From Woeseiaceae bacterium (GTDB lineage: Bacteria > Pseudomonadota > Gammaproteobacteria > Steroidobacterales > Woeseiaceae): 64,000 nucleotides of DNA. The DNA lies in NCBI GenBank assembly GCA_028289545.1, contig JANQPG010000061.1, positions 62,001 to 126,000 of the forward strand, read 5' to 3'. This document shows positions 1 through 7,377 of the stretch, piece by piece (position 1 is the first letter of the stretch; each line of letters begins with the position of its first letter). The notes below the pieces were generated by a model. It worked only from the letters and a program-made list of their open reading frames with translations, had not been told where the DNA came from and did not search any database. A program made the position numbers and the translations under genes.

Positions 1-1
1 T

Positions 2-124
2 GCCCTTCTGCCTTTTCTGTTCGTCAAGACGGGCAGTGAGTGTATTACCGAGCTGCACGATCGCATGGTGACTCACCGCAGCAAGCTGCCGCCCGCCGGC
101 GACGCCGTCAACAGCAAAGCCTGA
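2..124 (+). CDS. C-terminal end of an unidentified gene (5' end outside window)
   Basis: An open frame enters from the left edge and stops at 124, giving about 40 residues. It begins with a short hydrophobic stretch (LLPFLFV), followed by a charged tail. This would suit the last membrane helix and cytoplasmic tail of a membrane protein placed upstream of the LolA-like gene. Too little is visible to name a family, and the frame could be fortuitous because the GC-rich DNA keeps other frames open as well. Confidence 0.3.
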   Translation, partial: ALLPFLFVKTGSECITELHDRMVTHRSKLPPAGDAVNSKA

Positions 125-349
125 GCTTCGCTTCGGCCGACCGCCGCTCCTCGCTTTCGCCGGTTCTGCGCCCGGCTGCTCAAGTACGCGCGAAGCCGCA
201 CACTCCGGCAAGAAAGAGCAGTACCCGCCTTTCTTCGCGAGGTCCGCGGCGCACACACTCGTCGACACTTTGTGACAAATACGGAGTCGAATTAAACGCT
301 GGCGAGGCATACACTTCTGGCCCGGTCTGCCCGTTCTTCGAGAGCGCTC
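125..349. other. Intergenic stretch before the Lol-like cassette
   Basis: No convincing gene lies here. Open frames on both strands have arginine/serine-rich, low-complexity translations typical of GC-rich non-coding DNA. The promoter of the following cassette probably lies in the more AT-rich last 100 bases (around 265-310), but I cannot point to clear -35/-10 boxes. Confidence 0.4.
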
Positions 350-1159
350 ATGCACTGTCTGCCAAGCTTCGTCATTGTCATATTGACCGTTCTGCCATTG
401 TCCGCGGTGGCGCAATCGAGTGAACCCGGGCTCACCGAACCCCAGCCCATCGAATCCAACCAGGAAGGGCCTCCCGACCCGCGGCAGATAGTGCAAGGCG
501 CCATCGATCAGTGGCGCGGCGTCTCCTCGGTCAGCGAACTCAGCATGAGCATACGCCGGCCCGACTGGGAGCGGACGATGACGATGCGCGCCTGGACGCG
601 CGGCGACGAACAGTCGCTCGTGCGTGTGCTTGCTCCGAGCAAAGATCGCGGCAACGGAACGCTGACGGATGACGACAACATGTGGACGTTTTCTCCGCGA
701 GTGAACCGGGTCATCAAAATTCCGTCGTCGATGATGAACCAAAGCTGGATGGGCTCCGACTTCTCCAACAAGGACGTCACTCGCGCCGACGACATTGTCG
801 ATCAGTACACGCACACGCTGGTCGCGATCCGCGAGCAAGATGGGATCACCGTGTACGAAATAGAGGCGGTGCCGCTGGAGGATGCGGCCGTCGTCTGGGG
901 CAGGGAAGTGATGTTGATCCGCAGCGACTACGTGCTGACCGAGCATCGCTACTACGATCAGGACGACGAACTTGTGAAAACGCTCACGTCGCTCGACATC
1001 GGCGAGATGGGCGGGCGCATGCTGGCGCTCCGGCAACGCATGCAGGAAGTCGATTCGCCCGGTGCGTGGACCGAAATCGCCGTCAAATCCGCCGAGTACG
1101 ACGTCGACCTGCCTGACCGCCTGTTCACGCTGTCCAATCTGCGTAATCCCCGGGATTGA
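350..1159 (+). CDS. Outer-membrane lipoprotein-sorting protein (LolA-like)
   Basis: A 269-residue exported protein. Residues 1-22 form a signal peptide (hydrophobic core followed by AVAQ), so the protein should act in the periplasm. The rest matches the LolA-like family often annotated as outer membrane lipoprotein-sorting protein: an acidic, beta-rich domain with a central segment on the pattern WTFSPR...IKIPSSMM and the ending LFTLSNLRNP typical of the family. By analogy it would be a periplasmic carrier for a lipid or lipidated protein. It is the first gene of a same-strand cassette with two permeases, an ATPase and an outer-membrane barrel, which supports a role in trans-envelope traffic. 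The cargo is unknown; housekeeping LolA is shorter and normally lies elsewhere, so this is probably a specialised paralogue. Confidence 0.8.
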   Translation: MHCLPSFVIVILTVLPLSAVAQSSEPGLTEPQPIESNQEGPPDPRQIVQGAIDQWRGVSSVSELSMSIRRPDWERTMTMRAWTRGDEQSLVRVLAPSKDRGNGTLTDDDNMWTFSPRVNRVIKIPSSMMNQSWMGSDFSNKDVTRADDIVDQYTHTLVAIREQDGITVYEIEAVPLEDAAVVWGREVMLIRSDYVLTEHRYYDQDDELVKTLTSLDIGEMGGRMLALRQRMQEVDSPGAWTEIAVKSAEYDVDLPDRLFTLSNLRNPRD

Positions 1160-1163
1160 GCCC

Positions 1164-2381
1164 GTGACCCTGCGGCTTGCCTGGCGGAATCTGTGGCGTC
1201 AGCCCAGGCGCACGCTGCTCACCGTGGGCGCCATGGTGTTTTCGAACGTGCTGCTGATCTTTCTGATCTCGATGCAGGTCGGGATGTACGGGCTGATGAT
1301 CGACAACGGGCTCAAGTTCTCGACCGGCCATCTGCAGGTTCAGGCGCCGACCTACATCGACGAGCCGAAGATGCGGTTGACGGTGCCTGCAGCGGCGGCG
1401 CTGGCCCGGGAACTGCGTGGCATCGACGGGCTCGAGGCATCAGCGCGCGGCGTCGCGTTCGCGCTGGCCGCGAGTGACGAGCGCACCTACGGCGTATCCG
1501 TCGTGGGCGTCGAACCGCTGCACGAGCCGTCGGTCTCGAGCCTGCCGGGACTCATCAATGCAGGCCGTTACCTCGAAGAGGACGACGCCGCGGAGATCGT
1601 CGTTGGCGCCGTGTTGGCAAAGAACCTGAAACTGACCGTCGGCGACGAGCTGACCCTGCTGGGCAGCGGCCTGGACGGTTCGTTTGCCGCGGCGGTCGTA
1701 ACGGTTGCCGGGATTTTCGAGAGCAGTATCCCCGACCTCGACCGTGGGTTCAGCGCCATTCCGCTGGGTTTTTTCCAGGAAACGTTTTTTATGGGTGACG
1801 CGGGGCATCTTGTGGTGGTCACCGCGGGCTCCATCGAACAGGTTGAGGAGGCTGCAGTCGAGGTTGGCGAGCGTCTGCCGGACGGCGTCGTGCTGCACGA
1901 CTGGGATGCACTGGAGCCGGCGCTGCGGCAGTCGATACAGGCGGATCTCGGCAGCTCGTTCTTTCTGTACTTCGTACTGGTAGTCCTGGTGGCGTTCGGT
2001 GTCCTGAATACGCAGCTCATGTCCGTGCTCGAGCGAACTCGCGAGTTCGGTATCGTGCTGGCGCTGGGGCTTGCTCCCGGCCGGGTAGGACGCCTCGTGC
2101 TCGCCGAATCGGCCTTGATGGGCCTCCTGGGCATGGCGCTCGGTGCGCTGTTCGGCGGTCTCATCGTGTCGTATCTCTCGATCAACGGTTTTACCTATCC
2201 GGGCATGGAGGAAATGTCCGCGCAGTTCAATCTGCCGGCGTCGATACATCCGCGTGTCACGCTGGTGTCGTTGTTCGCCGGGCCGCTGATGGTGCTCGTG
2301 TTTGCCGTGCTGGCGAGTATCTGGCCGGCGCTTCGCCTGCGCAGGCTCGAGCCCGTCGTCGCGATGCGGGCCGCCGTATGA
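1164..2381 (+). CDS. ABC transporter permease, FtsX/MacB/LolCE type (first of two)
   Basis: A 405-residue inner-membrane permease. I place the start at the GTG at 1164, because translation from there opens with the family motif LAWRNLWRQPRRT just before the first membrane helix; the longer frame from 1062 would overlap the upstream gene and adds no family sequence. The topology is one N-terminal helix, a periplasmic domain of about 230 residues, then three helices near the C-terminus, with the cytoplasmic coupling region around ERTREFGIVLALG typical of FtsX-domain permeases. It ends in an ATGA overlap with the second permease, so the two are translationally coupled and probably form a heterodimer like LolC/LolE. 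A MacB-like role cannot be excluded. Confidence 0.85.
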   Translation: MTLRLAWRNLWRQPRRTLLTVGAMVFSNVLLIFLISMQVGMYGLMIDNGLKFSTGHLQVQAPTYIDEPKMRLTVPAAAALARELRGIDGLEASARGVAFALAASDERTYGVSVVGVEPLHEPSVSSLPGLINAGRYLEEDDAAEIVVGAVLAKNLKLTVGDELTLLGSGLDGSFAAAVVTVAGIFESSIPDLDRGFSAIPLGFFQETFFMGDAGHLVVVTAGSIEQVEEAAVEVGERLPDGVVLHDWDALEPALRQSIQADLGSSFFLYFVLVVLVAFGVLNTQLMSVLERTREFGIVLALGLAPGRVGRLVLAESALMGLLGMALGALFGGLIVSYLSINGFTYPGMEEMSAQFNLPASIHPRVTLVSLFAGPLMVLVFAVLASIWPALRLRRLEPVVAMRAAV

Positions 2382-3616
2382 GCGGTGTACTGCGTATTTC
2401 GTCGGCACTTGCGTGGCGCAATCTCTGGCGCAACCGGCGGCGCACCGCGATCATGCTGGCGGCGATCAGCGTCGGCGCCTGGGCAATGATCTTCCTGACC
2501 GCGCTGACGCAAGGGATGGTCAACGAGATGATCCGCGACGGCCTGAGCGTGTTGCCGGGTCACGTGCAGGTACATCATCCCGACTATCGCGACGATCCCA
2601 GCATCGCCAATCTGATTCCCGTGGCCGACGGCGAGCTGGAAGATCGCTTCGACGCGGCGGGTTTTCAGGACTGGTCAACGCGGATCCGCGTACCCGCGGT
2701 CATCTCCAGCGAGCGGGAAACGCGCGGCGTCACCCTTTTGGGGATAGACCCGGCCCGGGAGCGCAACTTCACGTTTGTGGATCTCGAGACGCTGGACGGG
2801 CGGTTTCTCGACGGCACGGAAGATCGGGGTATTGTCATCGGCCGGAAGCTGGCCGACACGCTGGAGACGCGCACGGGCAAGCGCGTCGTTGTCATGAGTC
2901 AGGACCCCGACAACGAGCTGGCTGATCGCGGCTTTCGCGTGATTGGCGTGTACCGGGCGAATTTGCCTTCTTACGAGGAGCAGTTTGTGCTGATCGGCAA
3001 ACGCACGGCGCAACAGTTTCTCAACGTGGACGACCGCGTGACCGAGGCTATCGCCATAGGGGACGACTTCCGCGAGGTCGAGCCCGTGCTCCAGGAGGTT
3101 CGCGCGCTCATGCACGGCGATCCCGTGACCGTAAACGCGTGGTGGGATCTCGATACCTACCTAGGAGCCATGCTGCCCATGATGGACGGCTTTGTGCTCG
3201 TATGGGTGATCGTGATTTTCCTTGCGCTGTCCTTCGGGCTCGTCAACACGCTCGTCATGTCCGTCTTCGAACGCGTACGCGAGATCGGCGTCATGCTGGC
3301 GCTCGGTATGCGGCCGTCGGCGATCCGCTGGCAAATTGTGGTCGAGTCGATGCTGCTGCTGGTGTTCGGGCTTGTGATCGGCAACACGCTGTCGTTCGCA
3401 AGTACCTATGCGATTCGCGATGGCATCGATGTGTCCATTGTGGCCGAGGGCATGGAAATGATGGGCGCGTCGGCCCGGCTCGTGCCGGATCTCACTGTCG
3501 ATAATGTAGTGCTTGCGAACGTCGTTGTGCTGGTGCTTGGTTTTTTTGCCAGCCTGTCGCCCGCCTGGCGGGCCTCGCGCTACGACCCGATCGAAGCCAT
3601 TACCACCGTTCAATGA
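2378..3616 (+). CDS. ABC transporter permease, FtsX/MacB/LolCE type (second of two)
   Basis: A 412-residue paralogue of the preceding permease, starting inside its stop codon (ATGA overlap at 2378-2381). It has the same plan: LAWRNLWRNRRRT before helix 1, a large periplasmic domain (about residues 45-260), and three C-terminal helices with the coupling segment FERVREIGVMLALG. The two proteins have diverged considerably in the periplasmic domain, which fits a heterodimeric transporter with a division of labour as in LolC and LolE. The ATPase follows 30 bases downstream. The substrate cannot be read from the sequence. Confidence 0.85.
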   Translation: MSGVLRISSALAWRNLWRNRRRTAIMLAAISVGAWAMIFLTALTQGMVNEMIRDGLSVLPGHVQVHHPDYRDDPSIANLIPVADGELEDRFDAAGFQDWSTRIRVPAVISSERETRGVTLLGIDPARERNFTFVDLETLDGRFLDGTEDRGIVIGRKLADTLETRTGKRVVVMSQDPDNELADRGFRVIGVYRANLPSYEEQFVLIGKRTAQQFLNVDDRVTEAIAIGDDFREVEPVLQEVRALMHGDPVTVNAWWDLDTYLGAMLPMMDGFVLVWVIVIFLALSFGLVNTLVMSVFERVREIGVMLALGMRPSAIRWQIVVESMLLLVFGLVIGNTLSFASTYAIRDGIDVSIVAEGMEMMGASARLVPDLTVDNVVLANVVVLVLGFFASLSPAWRASRYDPIEAITTVQ

Positions 3617-3646
3617 CTGTATGAACACTCAAACCGGGCAGAACCC

Positions 3647-4339
3647 ATGACAGCCGTTCGTTGCGTAGACCTCTCAAAAACGTATCGCCAGGGCGATCAG
3701 GAAATCCGGGCGCTCGACCACGTCAGCATCGATATCGACGCGGGCGACTTCGTGTGCCTGTCGGCGCCGTCGGGCGGTGGCAAGACGACGCTGCTCAACG
3801 CGATTGGCGGTCTCGACCGGCCGGATAGCGGCGAGATCTATATTGCGGGCGAACGCATCGACACGTTGTCCAAGGCTGAGCTGGCGGAGTTGCGCCTGCA
3901 TCGCATCGGCTTCGTATTTCAGGCGTACAACCTGATTCCGGTGCTGACCGCCCGCGAGAACGTCGAGTTTGTCATGCAGGTGCAGGGGGTGGGCCCGGCC
4001 GAGCGCCGCCGTCAGGCGGAACAGATACTCGAGGAAGTGGGACTCGAAGGCATGGGCGAACGGCGCCCGGCCGAAATGTCGGGAGGGCAGCAGCAGCGCG
4101 TGGCAGTCGCGCGCGCCATCGTCTCGAAGCCCGCACTGGTGCTGGCCGATGAGCCGACGGCGAATCTGGATTCGACCACCTCCGACGAGCTGATCGATCT
4201 GTTTACCCGCCTGAACCGCCATCACGGTACAACCTTCATTATTGCGACGCACGACCGCCGCGTGATGGGTTATGCGCGGCGACTCGTGAAGATGCTCGAT
4301 GGCAGGATCGTGGACGATATTCGGCAGCATGCGGCTTGA
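3647..4339 (+). CDS. ABC transporter ATP-binding protein, LolD/MacB type
   Basis: A 230-residue cytoplasmic ATPase that powers the two preceding permeases. The Walker A motif APSGGGKT lies at residues 40-47, the Q-loop at about 92, the signature MSGGQQQ at 144-150, Walker B LVLADEP at 164-170, and the switch histidine in ATHDRR. The length and motif spacing match the LolD/MacB/FtsE branch of ABC ATPases. Residue 42, usually Gly in GxSGSGKST, is serine here, and the motif ends in GGGKTT, which is a normal variation. The stop codon overlaps the start of the downstream barrel gene (ATGCGGCTTGA), so the outer-membrane component appears translationally tied to the transporter. Confidence 0.92.
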   Translation: MTAVRCVDLSKTYRQGDQEIRALDHVSIDIDAGDFVCLSAPSGGGKTTLLNAIGGLDRPDSGEIYIAGERIDTLSKAELAELRLHRIGFVFQAYNLIPVLTARENVEFVMQVQGVGPAERRRQAEQILEEVGLEGMGERRPAEMSGGQQQRVAVARAIVSKPALVLADEPTANLDSTTSDELIDLFTRLNRHHGTTFIIATHDRRVMGYARRLVKMLDGRIVDDIRQHAA

Positions 4340-5573
4340 ACGTCTTGCGCCGCTGCTTCTGCTGGCGCTGGCCGGCACATCGCCGGCCGCCGACTCCGAG
4401 TTCAGCGGCCACATAAAAGCCCGCGCCCTGGCGGAGCGATTTCCGAGCGACAGTCTGTTTGCCGACCTCGCGGGTTCACAGTCGCTGGATCTCGAAAGCG
4501 ATCTCCGCCTGAACCTGCGCTGGCGCGACCGCGCCTGGTCCGTCGAGGCAAACGCGCAGTTGTTCGCGCTGCACGGCGACCGCATCGAGTACACGCGCAA
4601 CCTGATCGGGAATCTCGCTTTTCCCGTGCAGCGGCTACCGGACGACGCCCGCCGCCTGTTCGATCTGACCACCGTGCTGTCGGACTCCGGCAAGACGGCG
4701 ACACTCGCCCGTTTCGATCGAATGTCGCTGACCTGGACCGGAGAAAAGGCCGTGCTGCGTTTTGGCCGGCAGGCGCTGTCTTGGGGCAACGGCTTGTTCT
4801 ACGGCCCCATGGACCTCGTCAACCCTTTCGATCCGGCAACCATCGATACCGAGTTCAAGGTCGGTGACGACATGCTGTACGCGCAGTACCTGAAGGACAA
4901 CGGCAACGACGTGCAGGCTGCGTGGGTTGTCCGCCGAGACCCCGCGAGCGGCCGGATCGCCGGCGATACCGCAACCCATGCCGTCAAGTATCACGGCCTG
5001 GCCGGCGCGGCGGAATACGATCTCCTTCTTGCACACCACTACGGCGACGCCGTGCTGGGCGTCGGCGGCAGCGCCGGGGTCGGCGGGGCCGTCGTGCGCG
5101 GCGATGTGGTGCTGACGCGGACGTCCGGTCGGGCCTACGCGCAGTTCGTGAGCAGCATCAACTATTCGTGGACGGCGCTATCGAAGAACGTCACCGGCGG
5201 CATCGAGTACTACTTCAATGGTTTCGGGAGCGGCGGCACCTATGCGCCGGGGACAAGACCGGCGCTCGACGAGCGGCTGGCGCGCGGAGAATTGTTTACG
5301 CTGGGCCGACACTATCTGGCCGCCACGCTGACGATCGAGGTATCGCCGCTTTGGACGGTATCGCCGCTGGTGCTTACCAACCTCAGGGATCCGAGCGCGC
5401 TGCTGCAGCTGACGACCCAGGGCAGCCTGTCGGACGATGCCGTGTTTATCGCCACCCTGAGCGTGCCGACGGGGCCAGCGGGCAGTGAGTTCGGCGGTAT
5501 CGAAGCGGGCCCGCCTGGACAAACGCTGGCGCGGGGACCCAGCGTGTTCCTGCAGTTGGCCTGGTATTTCTAG
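4329..5573 (+). CDS. Predicted outer-membrane beta-barrel protein
   Basis: A 414-residue exported protein. The ATG at 4329 is chosen because it opens a good signal peptide (RLERLAPLLLLALAG, cleavage after SPAA) and overlaps the ATPase stop by 11 bases. The mature chain has alternating hydrophobic and polar strands throughout and ends in LAWYF, with a terminal aromatic residue as recognised by the BAM machinery. A conserved-looking segment, FGRQALSWGNGLFYGPMDLVNPF, lies near residues 145-170. No enzymatic motif is seen. Its coupling to an ABC/LolA-like set suggests it is the outer-membrane receiver or exit of that pathway. I cannot assign a named family with confidence; a porin-like protein is the broad alternative. 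Confidence 0.7.
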   Translation: MRLERLAPLLLLALAGTSPAADSEFSGHIKARALAERFPSDSLFADLAGSQSLDLESDLRLNLRWRDRAWSVEANAQLFALHGDRIEYTRNLIGNLAFPVQRLPDDARRLFDLTTVLSDSGKTATLARFDRMSLTWTGEKAVLRFGRQALSWGNGLFYGPMDLVNPFDPATIDTEFKVGDDMLYAQYLKDNGNDVQAAWVVRRDPASGRIAGDTATHAVKYHGLAGAAEYDLLLAHHYGDAVLGVGGSAGVGGAVVRGDVVLTRTSGRAYAQFVSSINYSWTALSKNVTGGIEYYFNGFGSGGTYAPGTRPALDERLARGELFTLGRHYLAATLTIEVSPLWTVSPLVLTNLRDPSALLQLTTQGSLSDDAVFIATLSVPTGPAGSEFGGIEAGPPGQTLARGPSVFLQLAWYF

Positions 5574-5593
5574 CGTCTCGCCGGCGCAGACGG

Positions 5594-6160
5594 CTAGCGC
5601 CAGTCCACCTCTTCCCGGAGTCGCTCAAGCAGACGGTCGAAGGTTGCCTCGGGTTTGGGCCCGAACACGGGATCGTTGGCGGCGACGACGGCAACCTCAA
5701 CGGATTCGAGCACGAGCCGGTCGGCACGTGGGAACAGTTCCTGCTCTTCCCACGCCATGTGTTCCACGAGACGCTCGACGTAGGCGTCCGCCATATCAAC
5801 GAAGCGCTTGCGCAGCAGCGCCGCTCCCGATTTGCCGGCGTCGCAGAGGTTTCTGAACTCGCGGGTCATTGCCGTGAGCTCCCGATGGTCCGCCTCAACC
5901 CGCCCCAGTCCCAGCGCGTCCTCGGCCCGCGAATGAGCGAGGAGCTCGTAGACTCGATTTTCGGCCGGATGGTGAATCGCGTCAGAGTAGCCGCTCATGT
6001 AGTGCATGATGTCGGCGAGCAACTCGAAATCGGGATCGCGGCCCTGCCGAGCCGCCGTTGCTTCTTCCGTGACCAGTTCCAGCAGCACAGCGAAATTACG
6101 GTGATCCTCACGCAGCGCCGCCATTACGTCGCCGAGCTGGATATCTCTGGGGGCCGCCAT
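5594..6160 (-). CDS. Hemerythrin-like (HHE) domain protein
   Basis: A 188-residue cytoplasmic four-helix-bundle protein of the hemerythrin HHE family, which binds a di-iron centre and senses or stores oxygen, nitric oxide or iron. Candidate ligands are the histidines in REDHRNF (about residue 20), IHHPAE (62-63), EADHREL (about 90) and the C-terminal EHMAWEEQELFPRAD, with its usual His and Glu residues. A later ATG 36 bases downstream would also start a complete domain. It is transcribed divergently from the response regulator, and the Pho-box-like array lies in the 248-bp gap, so it may share that control. It ends 20 bases from the convergent barrel gene. Confidence 0.8.
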   Translation of the reverse strand: MAAPRDIQLGDVMAALREDHRNFAVLLELVTEEATAARQGRDPDFELLADIMHYMSGYSDAIHHPAENRVYELLAHSRAEDALGLGRVEADHRELTAMTREFRNLCDAGKSGAALLRKRFVDMADAYVERLVEHMAWEEQELFPRADRLVLESVEVAVVAANDPVFGPKPEATFDRLLERLREEVDWR

Positions 6161-6316
6161 GGGCTTGTCTCTATACCGCCACAGAACACGTTATCGTCCG
6201 TGAACCCGCGCCGGCGCGCCATTAGCAAATACCCTTACGCACGGCTCGCGAGGGAAGTTTGTGCCCAGATGCACAATATTCCCCGCGCGGGCGTACCCGA
6301 TCGTCACCGACGCCAG

Positions 6317-6371
6317 CTGTAATTTATCCGTAACACAACAGCAACAGTTGCGTAAACGCCTTGTAAACCGG
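6317..6371 (+). promoter_or_regulatory. Pho-box-like array upstream of the response regulator
   Basis: Five consecutive 11-bp units begin at 6317, 6328, 6339, 6350 and 6361: CTGTAATTTAT, CCGTAACACAA, CAGCAACAGTT, GCGTAAACGCC and TTGTAAACCGG. Four of the five carry GTAA at the same place. The first 18 bases match the enterobacterial Pho box (CTGTCATAAATCTGTCAC) at 13 of 18 positions. PhoB-family regulators bind such 11-bp direct repeats. The array ends 37 bases before the regulator gene, which suggests autoregulation. Confidence 0.65.
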
Positions 6372-6408
6372 CCGTGGGATTTTTGTCCGCCCAAGACTAA
6401 GAGCAGGC

Positions 6409-7104
6409 ATGATGAACTTGGCTTCCATTCTCGTCGTCGATGCGGATACCACCTCGCGGGGACTCATGGCCCACGAACTGCGGGAGCTGGGCCATACGGT
6501 TAGCGAAAGCGAAGACGCCGGCTCCGCGCTGGAACTCGTACGCCGCAAGCGGCCCGATCTCATGGTGTGCGATTTTGCACTGCCGGACCTGGCTGGCGTG
6601 GAGCTTCTGTCGGACGTGAGAGGGTCCGAGGAGCTGCGTTCGATACGTGTGCTGATGACCTCCGCGAGCCCCGACAACGCCGACGTCATGACGGCGCTGG
6701 AATCGGGCGCGGACGACTTCATCGGCAAACCCATCAACCGTCACGAACTCCGTGCGCGAGTCAGCGCGTGTCTCAGGCGTCCGGCGAACCTGTCGCTGGC
6801 GGAGGAGATATCCGCCGGCGGCATTACGGTCAACAACGTTGGTCACCGCGTGACCGTCGACGGGCAGTCGGTGGCCCTGGCGCCGCGCGAGTACCGGCTA
6901 CTGCTGTTCCTGCTGGGCAATCAGGACCGCGTGTTCAGCCGCAAGCAGCTGCTCGTGCATGTATGGGACCGCGAGGTGGCCGTTGGGCCACGCACCGTCG
7001 ACGTTCACATACGCCGGCTGCGCAGCCTCCTGGAACCGTTCGGCTACGAAAAGTACCTGCAGACCGTGCGTGGCAGCGGTTATCGGTTTTCGCTCGAACC
7101 GTAG
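6409..7104 (+). CDS. Response regulator, OmpR/PhoB family
   Basis: A 231-residue two-component regulator. The receiver domain (residues 5-118) has the acidic pair D11/D13, the phosphorylated Asp at D55 (LMVCDFALPD), a Thr at 84 and the Lys at 107 (DDFIGKP). The C-terminal winged-helix domain (about 135-230) carries the LAPREYRLLLFLL and VDVHIRRLRSLL motifs and the GSGYRF ending of the PhoB branch. Pho-box-like 11-bp repeats lie upstream of this gene and upstream of the next transcription unit, so it probably regulates itself and the lipoprotein/receptor pair. No histidine kinase is in the window, whereas phoB normally sits beside phoR; it may be an orphan or a second PhoB-like protein. D13 replaces the more usual adjacent DD pair. 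Confidence 0.88.
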   Translation: MMNLASILVVDADTTSRGLMAHELRELGHTVSESEDAGSALELVRRKRPDLMVCDFALPDLAGVELLSDVRGSEELRSIRVLMTSASPDNADVMTALESGADDFIGKPINRHELRARVSACLRRPANLSLAEEISAGGITVNNVGHRVTVDGQSVALAPREYRLLLFLLGNQDRVFSRKQLLVHVWDREVAVGPRTVDVHIRRLRSLLEPFGYEKYLQTVRGSGYRFSLEP

Positions 7105-7134
7105 CCCGGGCAACGGCAGGGCGCCGCGACGGCG

Positions 7135-7178
7135 TCGTAATAAATCCGTCACACAACTGACATATGAGTTGCATAAAG
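7135..7178 (+). promoter_or_regulatory. Pho-box-like array upstream of the lipoprotein/TonB-receptor unit
   Basis: Four 11-bp units are seen: TCGTAATAAAT (7135), CCGTCACACAA (7146), CTGACATATGA (7157) and GTTGCATAAAG (7168). The first 18 bases agree with the classical Pho box at 14 of 18 positions. The array lies about 200 bases before the ATG at 7378, leaving room for a long 5' leader. The resemblance to the array at 6317 argues that the same regulator acts on both. Confidence 0.7.
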
Positions 7179-7377
7179 CCCCCCTAACCTTGCCGGCACT
7201 GTGGATACCGGCGAGCTCGGGGAGCAACCTCGAACGCGGGTAACGGCATAACAACGACAACAGAGCCGACGCGATACTCGTGGACTGCAAACGCCAAGAA
7301 ACAAACCGAAAAGACTTTGTTGCGTCGCCGACACGGCACGCCTTCAAGCACTACATACTCACGTCTGGAGAGGATTA

